This document shows, in pieces, positions 32,981-42,513 of a stretch of DNA of 64,000 nt. A program made the translations under genes and the position numbers. The first letter of the stretch is position 1; every line of letters starts with the position of its first letter. Source of the stretch: Sulfolobus islandicus Y.N.15.51 (GTDB lineage Archaea; Thermoproteota; Thermoprotei_A; Sulfolobales; Sulfolobaceae); NCBI RefSeq assembly GCF_000022485.1, contig NC_012623.1:2010501-2074500 (forward strand). Reading direction: 5' to 3'. The notes under the pieces were generated by a model. That model was given only the letters and a program-made list of their open reading frames with translations, did not search any database and was not told the DNA's origin.

Positions 32981-34591
32981 ATGAAGAAGAGTAAAGCAGT
33001 CTTAAGATTATCAGTCTTTGTGGTTACTTTCATTATCTTACAAACGATTGCTTCTTTGCACTCTATCTCCATGAAGTCAGTAACTGCTACTCCAATAAAA
33101 CACGTTGTAATTATTATCCTTGAGAATCACTCATTTGATAATTTTTTTGGAACTTACCCTTTCGGAAATCCTCCTATATATAATAATATAACGGATTCGC
33201 TAATGAGGCCAGTAGGACTTAATTTTGGTGTTAAAATTGCCCTTGATAATGGTAAATATACAAGCCCATATTACGTTGACTCAGTGATCTTATTGGATCC
33301 TACTGAAGGATTTAGTGCATATCACAAGGACTGGAATTTCGGTGCAATGAATGGTTTTGTTGAGGGATCTGGTACTCAATCTTTAGCTTATGTCTCATAT
33401 AAACAAATTCCTCTCCTTTGGGATTACGCAGAAGAATATGTCCTAGCTGATGATTATTTCTCACCTTCTTTAGAGTCGACACAGCCTAACAGAGTGAATT
33501 ATTTAACAGGGTTTTCCACTAATATTACAAGTGATAGTTTTATTATTAATGTTATACCATTTAGTTATACAATTATGTATCAGCTGTCTCAATATAATAT
33601 TTCTTGGGCTTATTTCGATTATGGTTATCAACAAGGGCAAAAATTACCGCCTTTTCCATTAGAAGTATTTAGCGGAGCCAATGGATATAGTGATCATTTC
33701 TTTAATACTAGCGTTTTCTTGCAAGATCTTAAGCAATGTACCTTACCTTCTATTTCTTGGCTTATGTTTACTGGCGGTGGTGGAAGCGATTATCATTATG
33801 TTTATGACATGCACCCACCATTTAACCTCACTATAGGTCAAATTAATTTAGCTTACTTTATTAACGCTATAATGGAAAGTAAGTATTGGAATTCTACTGT
33901 AATTTTCATAACTTTTGATGAGGGAGGAGGATTTTATGATCAAGTTCCTCCTCCAATAATTCCCACATATGGAATAGGATATGATAAATTTCTAAATAGT
34001 CTAGGAATTTATAATTATACTATATTAGGACAGAGGATTCCACTACTTATAATTTCTCCTTATGCTAAAGAAGGCTGGATTGACAATTATACTATGTCTG
34101 GATATACTTTGTTAGCGTTTTTAGATTATAATTGGCATATACCATTTCTTAATAAGATAGTTGCAAATAGCGATGTTCAAGGTTTACTTCAAGCCTTCAA
34201 TTTTTCTCAAATTCCTAGAAAGCCTATAATTTTAACTCCTAATAACTGGACTTATCCTATACCTTTGCAATATCCAATACATTATGGATACACAGCTACT
34301 GTTCATAATAATTATACTAATTACCTATTATTATATAATAAAGGATTAATAAATAATACAGTTTTAAGCTATATAATGCAATTTTCTGAAAATAGTTCAT
34401 TCAAATATAATACAAGTATATATAATTATACTCAAACAACTATTTATTACACAACATCATATTCATCACAACCTTTACCCTCAATCTCAATTGGCATAAG
34501 TTCAAACGAACTTGTAGATATCTTCTTAGTTTTGCTTATAGCGATAGTAGTAATAATAATTTATTATACCATTTCTAGGAAAAAACTATAA
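32981..34591 (+). CDS. Secreted phosphoesterase (phospholipase C/acid phosphatase AcpA family)
   Basis: 536 aa with an N-terminal signal peptide (KAVLRLSVFVVTFIILQTIA) and a C-terminal membrane helix (IFLVLLIAIVVIIIYYTI) followed by SRKKL, so the enzyme domain faces outside. The family start HVVIIILENHSFDNFFGTYP holds the catalytic Glu-Asn-His. VIFITFDEGGGFYDQVPPP and PLLIISPYAKEGW are further metal/catalytic blocks. SLESTQPNRVNYLTG is conserved too. The family hydrolyses phosphodi- and monoesters; here phosphate scavenging or surface-lipid turnover is likely. The start ATG at 32981 fits the signal peptide. Divergent from rfbD, 206 bases between starts. Confidence 0.82.
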   Translation: MKKSKAVLRLSVFVVTFIILQTIASLHSISMKSVTATPIKHVVIIILENHSFDNFFGTYPFGNPPIYNNITDSLMRPVGLNFGVKIALDNGKYTSPYYVDSVILLDPTEGFSAYHKDWNFGAMNGFVEGSGTQSLAYVSYKQIPLLWDYAEEYVLADDYFSPSLESTQPNRVNYLTGFSTNITSDSFIINVIPFSYTIMYQLSQYNISWAYFDYGYQQGQKLPPFPLEVFSGANGYSDHFFNTSVFLQDLKQCTLPSISWLMFTGGGGSDYHYVYDMHPPFNLTIGQINLAYFINAIMESKYWNSTVIFITFDEGGGFYDQVPPPIIPTYGIGYDKFLNSLGIYNYTILGQRIPLLIISPYAKEGWIDNYTMSGYTLLAFLDYNWHIPFLNKIVANSDVQGLLQAFNFSQIPRKPIILTPNNWTYPIPLQYPIHYGYTATVHNNYTNYLLLYNKGLINNTVLSYIMQFSENSSFKYNTSIYNYTQTTIYYTTSYSSQPLPSISIGISSNELVDIFLVLLIAIVVIIIYYTISRKKL

Positions 34592-34621
34592 ATTTTTTGT
34601 TTCTAATAAAAACATTTAAAT

Positions 34622-35068
34622 TTATTTCCATTTATCTAATAATTTTCTATTTAAATATTTTCTAAATTCAGTACTATCTTCTCCATACTTAACTAAATAA
34701 TTAAAACATGACGAACAGACAATTTTACCAGCATACTGATTTGTAGCAATTTCTCCACAATATATGCAAGTCTGTACTTGTTGCTGCAATTGAGTTATTC
34801 TGGCTCTAGCTATTAAGTCATCTGCTATATTTTTATAACCGACTATCTTAGATGTTTTAGATTTTATCTCTTCTTCTATTTTAGGGAGTATAACCGAAGG
34901 TTTTTCGTTTGTCACTAAATAAACATGAAAAATGATTATTTTACTATCTTCCATCTTTGTATATTTATAATGTGCATAATTTTTATTATCATTACTACTT
35001 GTAACTTCTACTTTTTTAGGTTCAATTTCTTCTTCCTTACCATCATCATAAATTATTTTAACTTTCAT
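34622..35068 (-). CDS. Hypothetical protein with C-terminal zinc ribbon
   Basis: 148 aa. The N-terminal part is a small beta domain (MKVKIIYDDGKEEEIEPKKV, KIIIFHVYLVTNEKPSV). The C-terminal part has TCIYCGEIATNQYAGKIVCS followed by SC, a C-x2-C ... C-x2-C zinc ribbon. No membrane segment or signal. Translation probably couples with the beta-helix gene just upstream on this strand (19-base gap). The role is unknown; zinc ribbons often bind nucleic acid or stabilise protein contacts. Confidence 0.6.
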   Translation of the reverse strand: MKVKIIYDDGKEEEIEPKKVEVTSSNDNKNYAHYKYTKMEDSKIIIFHVYLVTNEKPSVILPKIEEEIKSKTSKIVGYKNIADDLIARARITQLQQQVQTCIYCGEIATNQYAGKIVCSSCFNYLVKYGEDSTEFRKYLNRKLLDKWK

Positions 35069-35087
35069 CTATTATCACACTTTATCG

Positions 35088-36542
35088 TTATTGTTTAATC
35101 CCTATATTAAATTGCGCAGTATAAGCTTGTGAAGACGGTATATACATTGGATTATTTTCATTCACATTAAAATAGAAGAATAGATTCTGCACTGTTTTAA
35201 CATTAGTAGTGAGTTGCTGTAAACTGAAAAAGCCTATTGGTTTGCCCGTACTATTATTATATAACCCGTAGTTTTGCTGGAAATAGTTAAAGGCTATGTA
35301 AGCATAAATTATGCTTATTGCAACATTAATATATGCGAAGGCATGAATTCTATAATTATTTGCTAACTCATAACCATAAGCTGCTCCAGAAGTATGAGAG
35401 GAATTAATGAAAGTATTAAAAGCAACGTAAAGCATATTTACAGTGCCGCTTAATTGTAATGATTGACCGGGTGAAGGTGAGCCAGCAATAAATATAAAGG
35501 AATTATGTGTTGGAATTGAAGAGAACAGATTTCCTAATATAGTTATGGAATCTACTACATAGTTATCCCTTATCAGGATTACTAAATTCGATCCATCATC
35601 AAAATTATTAAAGGCTATAAATATAGTATGACCTCTATATAAATCAGATATAACAGCATTATAGTTAACAAATGAACATCCTACTATCCCATAATTTATA
35701 CCTTGTGTCAGCTGTACACTGCCACCATTAAATGTAACATTTTGAAATTGTGTTGCAACTATTTTTAGATTATCTGCACCTTGAGTAACTATAGTTGCTC
35801 CATCAAATACACAGCCAACAACAGAACCATTATTACCATCAGTTCCAGGATTTAAATAGGTTATGTTAGTGCCTACAAATACACAGCCAACAACAGTCCA
35901 ACCCCTGGGTGAGATTGCTAAATTACTACCGTTTTCAAATCTACAACCTATCGCCATTAGTTCCCTTGATTGCGTATCAAACAATAACTCTGCATTATTA
36001 GCATAACAATTATATAAGAGCACAGTACCTGTTTGATTTAACCATATGTTAGCAAAGAACTGTACACTATCGAAGTAAAACATAATTGAGTGCATATGAT
36101 ATGGCATTCCAGTAATAATAACCCATCTCTGTGGAGTTAAATTAATTAATCTCATGTTCTTAAAGGCAATTATCCAACCCCATGTAGAATAACCAGCTTC
36201 CTGCTTATTTGCTACTCCGTTGTTGTTCGTTATATACTGCATTTCAACCGTACTTATTGAGCCTATTGCAACTAAAGGAGGAACACTAGATAAGTTATTA
36301 GGATTTACATATATAATTTCTCCTAGTCCGTCACCTTCGAATATATAATGAAGAGATTGATCTAGTAATAAAGTTACTTGCGATGAAGCGTAAACATAAA
36401 GTCGACCTCTAATTATAATATGAGCGACTCCGTAAACTAAGGACAGTTGTAAAGCTTCTTGTAAAGCTTGTGTTGCATCACTACCTGGAGGAACGTAAAA
36501 ATCTACATCAGGATCCATGTGATCTGAGATTATTATAGGCAT
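35088..36542 (-). CDS. Parallel beta-helix protein (pectin-lyase fold)
   Basis: 484 aa built of short repeated beta turns (FENGSNLAISPRGWTVVGCV, VVGCVFDGATIVTQGADNLK, GYGIVGCSFVN-type) typical of right-handed parallel beta-helices. The start (DPDVDFYVPPGSDATQALQE) resembles the N-terminal cap of phage tailspikes and pectate lyases. It has no signal peptide of its own. It lies 2 bases after the stop of the Tat-exported LamG protein, so the two are co-expressed and could be exported as a complex. Possible roles: polysaccharide binding or lysis, cell-surface structure. No catalytic residues were assignable. Confidence 0.65.
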   Translation of the reverse strand: MPIIISDHMDPDVDFYVPPGSDATQALQEALQLSLVYGVAHIIIRGRLYVYASSQVTLLLDQSLHYIFEGDGLGEIIYVNPNNLSSVPPLVAIGSISTVEMQYITNNNGVANKQEAGYSTWGWIIAFKNMRLINLTPQRWVIITGMPYHMHSIMFYFDSVQFFANIWLNQTGTVLLYNCYANNAELLFDTQSRELMAIGCRFENGSNLAISPRGWTVVGCVFVGTNITYLNPGTDGNNGSVVGCVFDGATIVTQGADNLKIVATQFQNVTFNGGSVQLTQGINYGIVGCSFVNYNAVISDLYRGHTIFIAFNNFDDGSNLVILIRDNYVVDSITILGNLFSSIPTHNSFIFIAGSPSPGQSLQLSGTVNMLYVAFNTFINSSHTSGAAYGYELANNYRIHAFAYINVAISIIYAYIAFNYFQQNYGLYNNSTGKPIGFFSLQQLTTNVKTVQNLFFYFNVNENNPMYIPSSQAYTAQFNIGIKQ

Positions 36543-36544
36543 TT

Positions 36545-37705
36545 TTAAGTCACCCCACCATAAAATAGAGCTCCCATTCTTTGGAAACCTATTCCAGTAA
36601 TTAAATCGCCTAAATACATTAAATATCTATATAAACTCCAGAAAACTGGTATAGTTACCGGATCTTGTGCTATGGACGAGGAAAGGGTCGAAATCTGGGA
36701 GGATGATAGAACCGTAGTATAGAATTGTATGTTCTCTATTATAGAATACCAAGATCCTACATTAAGTCCACCTTGTTGGCTATGAATAGGGAAATTATTT
36801 ATCCATAAATATGTGCGATTAGGATAATTTACACTTATTGACCCCGATGCTACTTGATTGCCGTTAATATAAATTGCTGCTTGACCATTACTATATGTTA
36901 CCACTAAATGGAAGGGAATATTTGATGGAAAAGGTGCAGATATCGAACCGGTAGTACCTTCGAATATTATATCATTACTACTTGCTCTTATACCCCAAGC
37001 TTCTCCATCTTCTAACGAACCATAAGACAATATATATCCAGTATATCCGCTAGGTTTGCCAAAAATCCATGCTGAAATAGTGAATTGTGAAGGGGTACCT
37101 AAAGCTTGATCACCATTAGCAAATAGGAGTGATTGAATAGTTCCTGTAAATAATACATAAGGCAGTAAAGAAAATGACCTTCTCTTGGTTAAAATTTTAT
37201 TGATAATACCAGTATTAGTGTACCAAAGTATTTTAATTTCATTACTAATTATTGGCAAAAGAGAAATAAACATAGGAGCACTACCAGGATTTATACAAAT
37301 CATTCCGCTTCCAGTAATTTCAATGTTATTAGGCGGAGAAGTTATAGGGGATTTTATTGGATAAAATTTTCCAAGAAGAACTACTTCCCCTTGACCGTAA
37401 TTATTTTGCAGATATTGAATAGCCTCATATATTCCGCATGTACCAGAACCATCTGTACAGCTTCCGTTAAAGATTACACCAGAATTTGTTAAAACATTAT
37501 ATCCATTACTAGGATCACCTTCTACAATTGCGATATAAGGATAGATAGATGATGATGAAGTTTGAGCTTTAGCTATTTCCTTCCTATCTTTAGCTGTAAT
37601 TAATAAAGTAGCAGGAGTGCTAAATAAAATTGCTGAGGATGTTAGAAAAAGAAATTTCCTTCGGTCTAAATTAACTGAGCTATTTCCTTCACTCACATCA
37701 ATCAC
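36545..37705 (-). CDS. Tat-exported LamG/concanavalin-like protein
   Basis: 386 aa. The N-terminus has a twin-arginine signal (NLDRRKFLFLTSSAILFSTP) predicting export of a folded protein. Residues 60-140 are beta-rich and resemble the cap of beta-helix proteins (VEGDPSNGYNVLTNSGVIFN, CGIYEAIQYLQNNYG). Residues about 190-340 form a LamG sandwich: PSQFTISAWIFGKPSGYTG, PFHLVVTYSNGQAAIYINGN, SWYSIIENIQFYTTVLSS. LamG domains bind carbohydrates. Start GTG. It is the first gene of a two- or three-gene unit with the beta-helix protein. Probably an exported cell-surface sugar-binding protein. Confidence 0.72.
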   Translation of the reverse strand: MIDVSEGNSSVNLDRRKFLFLTSSAILFSTPATLLITAKDRKEIAKAQTSSSSIYPYIAIVEGDPSNGYNVLTNSGVIFNGSCTDGSGTCGIYEAIQYLQNNYGQGEVVLLGKFYPIKSPITSPPNNIEITGSGMICINPGSAPMFISLLPIISNEIKILWYTNTGIINKILTKRRSFSLLPYVLFTGTIQSLLFANGDQALGTPSQFTISAWIFGKPSGYTGYILSYGSLEDGEAWGIRASSNDIIFEGTTGSISAPFPSNIPFHLVVTYSNGQAAIYINGNQVASGSISVNYPNRTYLWINNFPIHSQQGGLNVGSWYSIIENIQFYTTVLSSSQISTLSSSIAQDPVTIPVFWSLYRYLMYLGDLITGIGFQRMGALFYGGVT

Positions 37706-38209
37706 ATGATAATATATACTTATAAATTTTTCGGTATATACTTTTCTTGTATTGACGACTAGAAATTTTACCTTCCTTTCTACTCAAAATATTATTGAAC
37801 ATCGTAGAATAAATGAAACTCAATTATATAAATCTATTCCATAGTACAGAAAATACACTGTTAACAATTAGATCTAAATATTATTAATGCCATGATTGAG
37901 ATTTTTCGTCTTTATAACTAATAATATAGGAAAATTTAAATATTATATAAGATAATAGATAGATATAGTTGTAATCATGAATCATTTAATTGTTAATGTA
38001 TTTATTAAAATTCTTATAAAGTTTCTCTTTTGCTAACACAGATATTTTGCTATTTTATACAAAATTGTTCTATATGATTTAATGTTAAATCAAAAGAAAT
38101 ACGTTTCCGTAGGTTTTTCCTCGTCGATTCTACAATATTTTTCTTAAATAATAACTTTATTATAGGAGCGATTAGAACTTAAAAACTATATGATCTATTT
38201 TATGATATA
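37706..38209. other. 504-base A/T-rich intergenic region
   Basis: Lies between the start of the LamG gene and the end of a polysaccharide-cluster gene. It holds the promoter of the LamG unit and long A/T stretches. No protein-like frame, repeat or RNA gene was seen. Confidence 0.5.
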
Positions 38210-38893
38210 TTATTCTAAGATACCAATATCTATGTTTAATATGCTTAATGATCTATTTTCTGATTTCACATAAGTTATTTTTGATGTTTTTTCCGCTATT
38301 ATCGAAGCTACTATTAATGTTTGTATATATCCTATTATACTATAAGCCTTATTAGGATCTGGATTATGAATCTTGACATTTACTGATTTTTGATCATTAA
38401 AATTTACCTCTACATTATCTCCAAAATTATATAATTCGACTAGAGCCTTCCTTAAAAGAAACTCCAAATCTTCGGAGAAATTAATTCCTTTCTTTCTCAT
38501 TTCTTTAACTATTATACTCCCTGGAGTTTCTAAAAAAATGCCTATACCATCATTAAATTTATTTATTAGCTCTTCTTTAACATTCTCTATACGTACTGGA
38601 AACTTGTCAAGTAGTAATATTCCGTTGGAACCAATAGATGATGGAATAAATATTCTATAATAACTATCACTATTATAATATCTGAAAATTAATTCAAGAT
38701 TTCTATATAAACTATCCATTAGTAATTCTACTTTGTCATCCTTTTTATGTCCTATATTCACACCATAAGCTGCAATACCAGTCGAAATTAAACCTAATGA
38801 AAAAATTGTAAATGGGGGATAAGAAATAACGAAGAGATTTATTACTAATAAGCCTAGTCCTAAAACTATTATATAAAACCATAGATAGTTCAT
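38210..38893 (-). CDS. Membrane-anchored protein of the polysaccharide cluster
   Basis: 227 aa with two N-terminal transmembrane helices (FYIIVLGLGLLVINLFVISY, FTIFSLGLISTGIAAYG) and a cytoplasmic alpha/beta domain (LLMDSLYRNLELIFRYY, RIFIPSSIGSNGILLLDKFP). I do not recognise the domain. The ATG at 38893 is chosen because the upstream TTG-initiated frame would overlap the preceding glycosyltransferase. It starts 5 bases after that gene, so it is part of a three-gene operon with GT4 and GT2 enzymes. A role in sugar-chain length or enzyme anchoring is possible. Confidence 0.6.
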   Translation of the reverse strand: MNYLWFYIIVLGLGLLVINLFVISYPPFTIFSLGLISTGIAAYGVNIGHKKDDKVELLMDSLYRNLELIFRYYNSDSYYRIFIPSSIGSNGILLLDKFPVRIENVKEELINKFNDGIGIFLETPGSIIVKEMRKKGINFSEDLEFLLRKALVELYNFGDNVEVNFNDQKSVNVKIHNPDPNKAYSIIGYIQTLIVASIIAEKTSKITYVKSENRSLSILNIDIGILE

Positions 38894-38898
38894 GATAA

Positions 38899-39981
38899 TT
38901 ATTCCCAATAAACTTTATCTAACAATTTAACTACATCATTCCAACTTATTACTTCTTTTCTTCCTTCTTTACCCATTTTTTCTGCTAACTTTTTATTATC
39001 AAGCAATTTATTAATTTCTTCAGCCAAAGTTATATGGTCACCAGCAGGTACTAATACCCCATTTACTCCATTTATTATTCTAAACTTTAAACTCCCTACA
39101 GCACTTCCTACTACAGCTTTTTCTCTACTCCAAGCTTCACTTAAGGTAATTGAAAATGCTTCAACGTAATCCGAGATACTAGGAATTACTACTAATGATG
39201 ACGAATCTATTGCTTGTATTTTCGTTAGATCATCAACATAACCTAAAAATATACATTTTTTATCTACGCCTAGTGTTTGGGCCATTTTTCTATATAAACT
39301 AATATCACCTGGTCCTATAAAAACAATTCTTGAATTTATTAACTTTGAAGCTTTTATTAAGACATCTATTCCTTTTAACTTGTGCAACCTTCCGATATAC
39401 AGTATGTACTCATCACCTATTTTTTCGATAAATGTATTAGATCTTGGTGTGGAGAAGAAAATTTCATTTACACCCTCTGGTACTAGATACGCATCTCTCT
39501 TATATTTTTCTCGTAATATTTTTAAATCACCTAAATTTTTCACTATTAATTTTTTTGAATCATATAAAACTTTATTCATAGTAATAGTTAAGTATAGTGG
39601 TGACAATAATTTTATTATTTTATTTGGATGATTACGTAATCCGTTTATAGCCATTAAAGTAAAAACATTATTATCATTCTTATTAAGTAACATAACAGAA
39701 AATAAGGAATTCTGAGAGTGATAATGTACTATATCAGCATCGCTTAATATTTTACTACGCTGTATTGGTAATGTTAAATCTGGCATATTGAAGAATCTTA
39801 TACTTTTTAATCTTTCAACTGTAAGTCCTAGCTCAGCTTTTGGAACTTTAGAAGATGTTATAATTGTAATGTCATATTTCTCTTTCTGTCTTATAGCTAT
39901 TTCATAAATTGATTTTTCTATACCTCCAATTATTGGATAAAATGAGTGTATTACATGAACTATTTTTTCTCTTTTCTCCAA
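38899..39981 (-). CDS. GT4-family glycosyltransferase
   Basis: 360 aa GT-B enzyme. The N-terminal domain starts VIHSFYPIIGGIEKSIYEIA, with the Gly-Gly loop that binds the acceptor/donor. The donor domain has LYIGRLHKLKGIDVLIKAS and RIVFIGPGD. The E-x7-E motif is in YVEAFSITLSEAWSREKAVV, where the two Glu contact the nucleotide sugar. It transfers a sugar, retaining configuration, to a growing glycan. It overlaps the upstream GT2 gene by 22 bases, so the two are coupled. Donor and acceptor are unknown. Confidence 0.88.
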   Translation of the reverse strand: MEKREKIVHVIHSFYPIIGGIEKSIYEIAIRQKEKYDITIITSSKVPKAELGLTVERLKSIRFFNMPDLTLPIQRSKILSDADIVHYHSQNSLFSVMLLNKNDNNVFTLMAINGLRNHPNKIIKLLSPLYLTITMNKVLYDSKKLIVKNLGDLKILREKYKRDAYLVPEGVNEIFFSTPRSNTFIEKIGDEYILYIGRLHKLKGIDVLIKASKLINSRIVFIGPGDISLYRKMAQTLGVDKKCIFLGYVDDLTKIQAIDSSSLVVIPSISDYVEAFSITLSEAWSREKAVVGSAVGSLKFRIINGVNGVLVPAGDHITLAEEINKLLDNKKLAEKMGKEGRKEVISWNDVVKLLDKVYWE

Positions 39982-41024
39982 GCTAAAACTTCACCTCTTA
40001 GAGCAAAGAATTGTGAGAAAATTAGAAATATTTGATTTGGTATCCACGCCTTTAAAGCTTCTTTGAAATTTTTACTTACTAAACCTAATATAGTGGAAAC
40101 AATTATTAAATCAGTAAATAAATAGATATTAGAAATTGCTATAACTACTGATCCAATAAATAGAAGCCATGGGTTTAGCAAATGCAAGTAAAATTCTTGC
40201 AAAAATATCTTTTTGTATGGTTTATTATTAGACTTAACTACCTTAGGTAAAAATCTTATAAAATATCTGATTAAATGGGATCCTCTTCTAGTTTTCCATG
40301 TAATGTAATCTACCCCTTTGGGTGCTATTTCAATAGCTCTCATTTTATCAACACAAATAGCTCTATATCCTTTTAAACTAATTAGCGTAGCGATTGTACT
40401 ATCATCTGCTCCTACATTAGGCAACTCATCTGGTGATAAAATATCTTTTCTAAATGCGGTTAGTTCTCCGTGAAATATTGGCGTAGAAAAAATTGCAGAC
40501 TCACCTATCCGTATTGTGTTGTAAAAATTTCTATATGAATTTTCAATATTACTATTAGCGTATTTTATACAGCTTACTGCACCTATATTATCTTTCAAAT
40601 AAGCTATTGCATTTAATAAAGGGTCTTTCCATGTGGCATCAGCATCAGTGATAACTACAATATTATTAGTAGCACTTTTTATACCTTCTTTTATAGCGAA
40701 AATCTTTCCTCGTCTTTGACTCTCTTTTATTATTTTCAGCTTAGGAATTTGCATTGATTTTATTATCTCTATTGTATTATCATTACTGGAATCCACTACT
40801 ATTATTTCCATATAATCTAAGGGATAACTCTGAATTACGTTAATTAGTTTATCTTTAATTCTTTCCCCTTCGTTATATGTAGGAATAATTATACTTACGC
40901 TATAGAATTTGCTATCAGAATATTGTATTTTTAATATTTTATTTTTTAATATTAAGTAGTACATAATAGGTTCAATGAAATGGATTATAACCAACAGTGC
41001 TCCTATCTCGAGTAATATAAGCAT
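39960..41024 (-). CDS. GT2-family membrane glycosyltransferase
   Basis: 354 aa. An N-terminal membrane helix (LILLEIGALLVIIHFIEPIM) is followed by a GT-A domain: VSIIIPTYNEGERIKDKLIN, IIVVDSSNDNTIEIIKSM and the DxD-type metal site VVITDADATWKDPLL. Later comes HGELTAFRKDILSPDE, then W-rich RRGSHLIRYFI (QxxRW-like position) and three C-terminal membrane helices. This is the layout of processive or lipid-anchored GT2 enzymes. First gene of the operon on this strand. It probably adds a sugar to a polyprenyl-linked chain. Confidence 0.87.
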   Translation of the reverse strand: MLILLEIGALLVIIHFIEPIMYYLILKNKILKIQYSDSKFYSVSIIIPTYNEGERIKDKLINVIQSYPLDYMEIIVVDSSNDNTIEIIKSMQIPKLKIIKESQRRGKIFAIKEGIKSATNNIVVITDADATWKDPLLNAIAYLKDNIGAVSCIKYANSNIENSYRNFYNTIRIGESAIFSTPIFHGELTAFRKDILSPDELPNVGADDSTIATLISLKGYRAICVDKMRAIEIAPKGVDYITWKTRRGSHLIRYFIRFLPKVVKSNNKPYKKIFLQEFYLHLLNPWLLFIGSVVIAISNIYLFTDLIIVSTILGLVSKNFKEALKAWIPNQIFLIFSQFFALRGEVLAWRKEKK

Positions 41025-41201
41025 TTATATAGTATTTATTATGATCCAATTAAAAGTCTTTATGAGATAAACGATTATAAATGAATTTACGAGATTTATT
41101 CGCTATCTAATTTCGCTCATCAAATTGTATTTGATAAATTAAAATCATTTCCAGTACTCTTCACATACAAATTTATTATATTGATGTGTTGAATTATAAT
41201 T

Positions 41202-42317
41202 GTGGAAGATTTAAGTGCATTGATAATTATGCCTCCAATCTTGTTTAGCAGTGAGGCTAAAACTGCAATAGCATTCTCCAATGTGCTTAGTGAATATGGA
41301 TTCGTAAAGCAATATGGAATTTTCTTTGAAAAAGACAGCATTTCCAATATAATTAGATTAGCACCAGAGCTTTCTAGTTCATTGAATATTGTAGACGCAA
41401 AATTAAAAATGATAAAAGGTCCTATAATATCTGGAATTATCGATTATATTATAGCAAAATTAGGTAAACTAATTAGGAAGGTTGATATAAGTGTTAATCT
41501 ATATTACACAGAAATACCGTTAGGTCTTGATATTGCATATGTAATTTATCCGCCATCTGTAATGTTGTATAAAGGTCTCTTGTATACCAAGTATGGTAAA
41601 TTAAGAAGAATTTACTTAGATACTAATATTTATTTTCTAAAAAAAATAGCTAATTCAGAAAAATTGGTTTGCAGTTCTTATTATATACAATCGGTAATGA
41701 AAGAAAATTTTGGATATAATTGTTCTGTTATCTACCCACCTATAATAAGTTATAAGAGATTTCCCGATTTAGAAAAGGAGGATTTAGTTATAGGGATTGG
41801 AAAATACGTTGAACCTAAGCATTGGGATGAATTTATTCAAATAGCTAAGAAGGTTAGAAGAATTAACAATAAAATCAAATTTAAAATAATAGGTGGTCTG
41901 AATTACGTTAGATCTTCTTTAAAGTATTTTGAATATCTAAAATCTATTGCAAGTGATGATGTTGAATTATTAACCGATATTACAGAAGAAGAAAAATGGA
42001 AATTAATTAATAAGGCAAAGATAATACTGCATTGTATGAGAAATGATAACATAAGTTTAGGAGTTGAAGAAGCTATGGCAGCGGGAGTAGTTCCAGTAGT
42101 ATTTAGAGCTACTGGATCTTGGACTGATATAACGAAAGAGGGAAAATATGGTTTTTCCTATACGAGCATTGATGAGGCAGCCAATATAATTTTAGATTTA
42201 TTTAATGATGAAAATCTATTTAATAAGATGAGTAAACTATCGATCGAAAGGGCGGAAGAGTTTTCTTACAATACTTTTAAATCTAGATTATTCGGCATAC
42301 TTAAAAGTATTATATAA
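41202..42317 (+). CDS. GT4-family glycosyltransferase
   Basis: 371 aa GT-B enzyme, starting GTG. The N-terminal domain has an unusual acceptor part (YTEIPLGLDIAYVIYPPSVM). The donor domain has LVIGIGKYVEPKHWDEFIQI, KIIGGLNYVRSSLK and DVELLTDITEEEKWKLINKA, ending in ISLGVEEAMAAGVVPVVFRA. The first Glu of E-x7-E is replaced (Asp at the equivalent place). It is close to ALG11-like enzymes in block order (YPP, HWDEF, ISLGVEEAMA), which add mannose to lipid-linked oligosaccharides. Divergent from the preceding operon, 177 bases between starts. Confidence 0.85.
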   Translation: MEDLSALIIMPPILFSSEAKTAIAFSNVLSEYGFVKQYGIFFEKDSISNIIRLAPELSSSLNIVDAKLKMIKGPIISGIIDYIIAKLGKLIRKVDISVNLYYTEIPLGLDIAYVIYPPSVMLYKGLLYTKYGKLRRIYLDTNIYFLKKIANSEKLVCSSYYIQSVMKENFGYNCSVIYPPIISYKRFPDLEKEDLVIGIGKYVEPKHWDEFIQIAKKVRRINNKIKFKIIGGLNYVRSSLKYFEYLKSIASDDVELLTDITEEEKWKLINKAKIILHCMRNDNISLGVEEAMAAGVVPVVFRATGSWTDITKEGKYGFSYTSIDEAANIILDLFNDENLFNKMSKLSIERAEEFSYNTFKSRLFGILKSII

Positions 42318-42513
42318 CTACTGTAAAATTTAACTTTTATTAGAGGATACTTTAAGGTTTTCGAAACCTATAAATATAACTTTTAAATATCTTAATACTC
42401 TTGTCAGTAAAAGAAACTTTCTTCTAGTTAGAAATATATAAGAGAAATCCTTTTTTAGTTAAGAGAGATTATTAATCATGATTAATCAAGATAATTATTA
42501 CAAGGTGATCTAA

